Source: CAZVEV01 sp964625865
Lineage (GTDB): Bacteria; Planctomycetota; Phycisphaerae; SM23-33
Assembly: GCA_964625865.1 (NCBI GenBank)
Contig: CAZVEV010000043.1
Location: forward strand, 1-29,249
DNA length: 29,249 nucleotides
Direction: 5' to 3'
Below the pieces are notes generated by a model. The model made no database searches. It was not told the origin of the DNA and saw nothing but the letters and a program-made list of their open reading frames with translations. The translations under genes were made by a program, and so were the position numbers. Within the stretch, counting starts at the first letter, position 1. Each line of letters starts with the position of its first letter. Of the stretch, positions 29,238-29,249 are shown in pieces.

Positions 29238-29249
29238 TACGACAGCGCT

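Overview
The window is a GC-rich chromosomal segment that most resembles a planctomycete, probably Phycisphaerae-like. This is an inference from gene content (a soluble sulfatase, a Tat-exported Gfo/Idh/MocA oxidoreductase, a ferredoxin-tailed aldo/keto reductase, DUF502 next to HPF and PTS genes) and from the many short palindromic intergenic repeats. No rRNA, tRNA, CRISPR array, integrase or complete insertion sequence was seen. I support 28 genes, one of them apparently frameshifted.

Left part (1-8.6 kb, all + strand): a sulfatase, then a central-carbon block of gap, an inserted MNT/HEPN pair (toxin-antitoxin-like), pgk, rpe, a histidine-phosphatase-fold protein that has lost its catalytic residues, accD, and an M24 creatinase-fold protein that lacks the usual metal-binding aspartates. 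gap has a clear sigma70-type promoter, and a second lies at the pgk/rpe junction just ahead of a terminator hairpin.

Middle (8.7-15.9 kb, all - strand, transcribed right to left): DUF502 membrane protein, short HPF, EIIA, HPr, enzyme I, a TIGR03936/DUF2344 protein and RNase E/G with a long charged tail. The genes overlap or are closely spaced except for a 231-bp gap before ptsN that holds a possible internal promoter. No sugar-specific EIIB/EIIC is present, so this looks like a regulatory (PTS-Ntr-like) phosphorelay linked to ribosome hibernation and RNA decay.

Right part (16-29.2 kb, mosaic): aldo/keto reductase; an unrecognised 177-aa protein; an AAA ATPase overlapping a DUF4276 TOPRIM-like protein (a candidate defence pair); a metallophosphoesterase overlapping a CDP-alcohol phosphatidyltransferase (phospholipid/envelope); a frameshifted metallo-beta-lactamase/rhodanese/membrane protein with a Cys-rich tail; a SOUL-type lipoprotein; a conserved membrane-anchored protein; a lipoprotein-type histone-deacetylase-fold enzyme; the Tat-exported oxidoreductase; and an MFS transporter at the right edge.

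Two patterns cut across the genes. First, all four convergent gene junctions contain strong palindromes, and two repeat families have a nested architecture (a long inverted repeat whose arms are themselves hairpins). Second, three + strand genes have a -10 box so close to the ATG that their mRNAs should be leaderless or nearly so.
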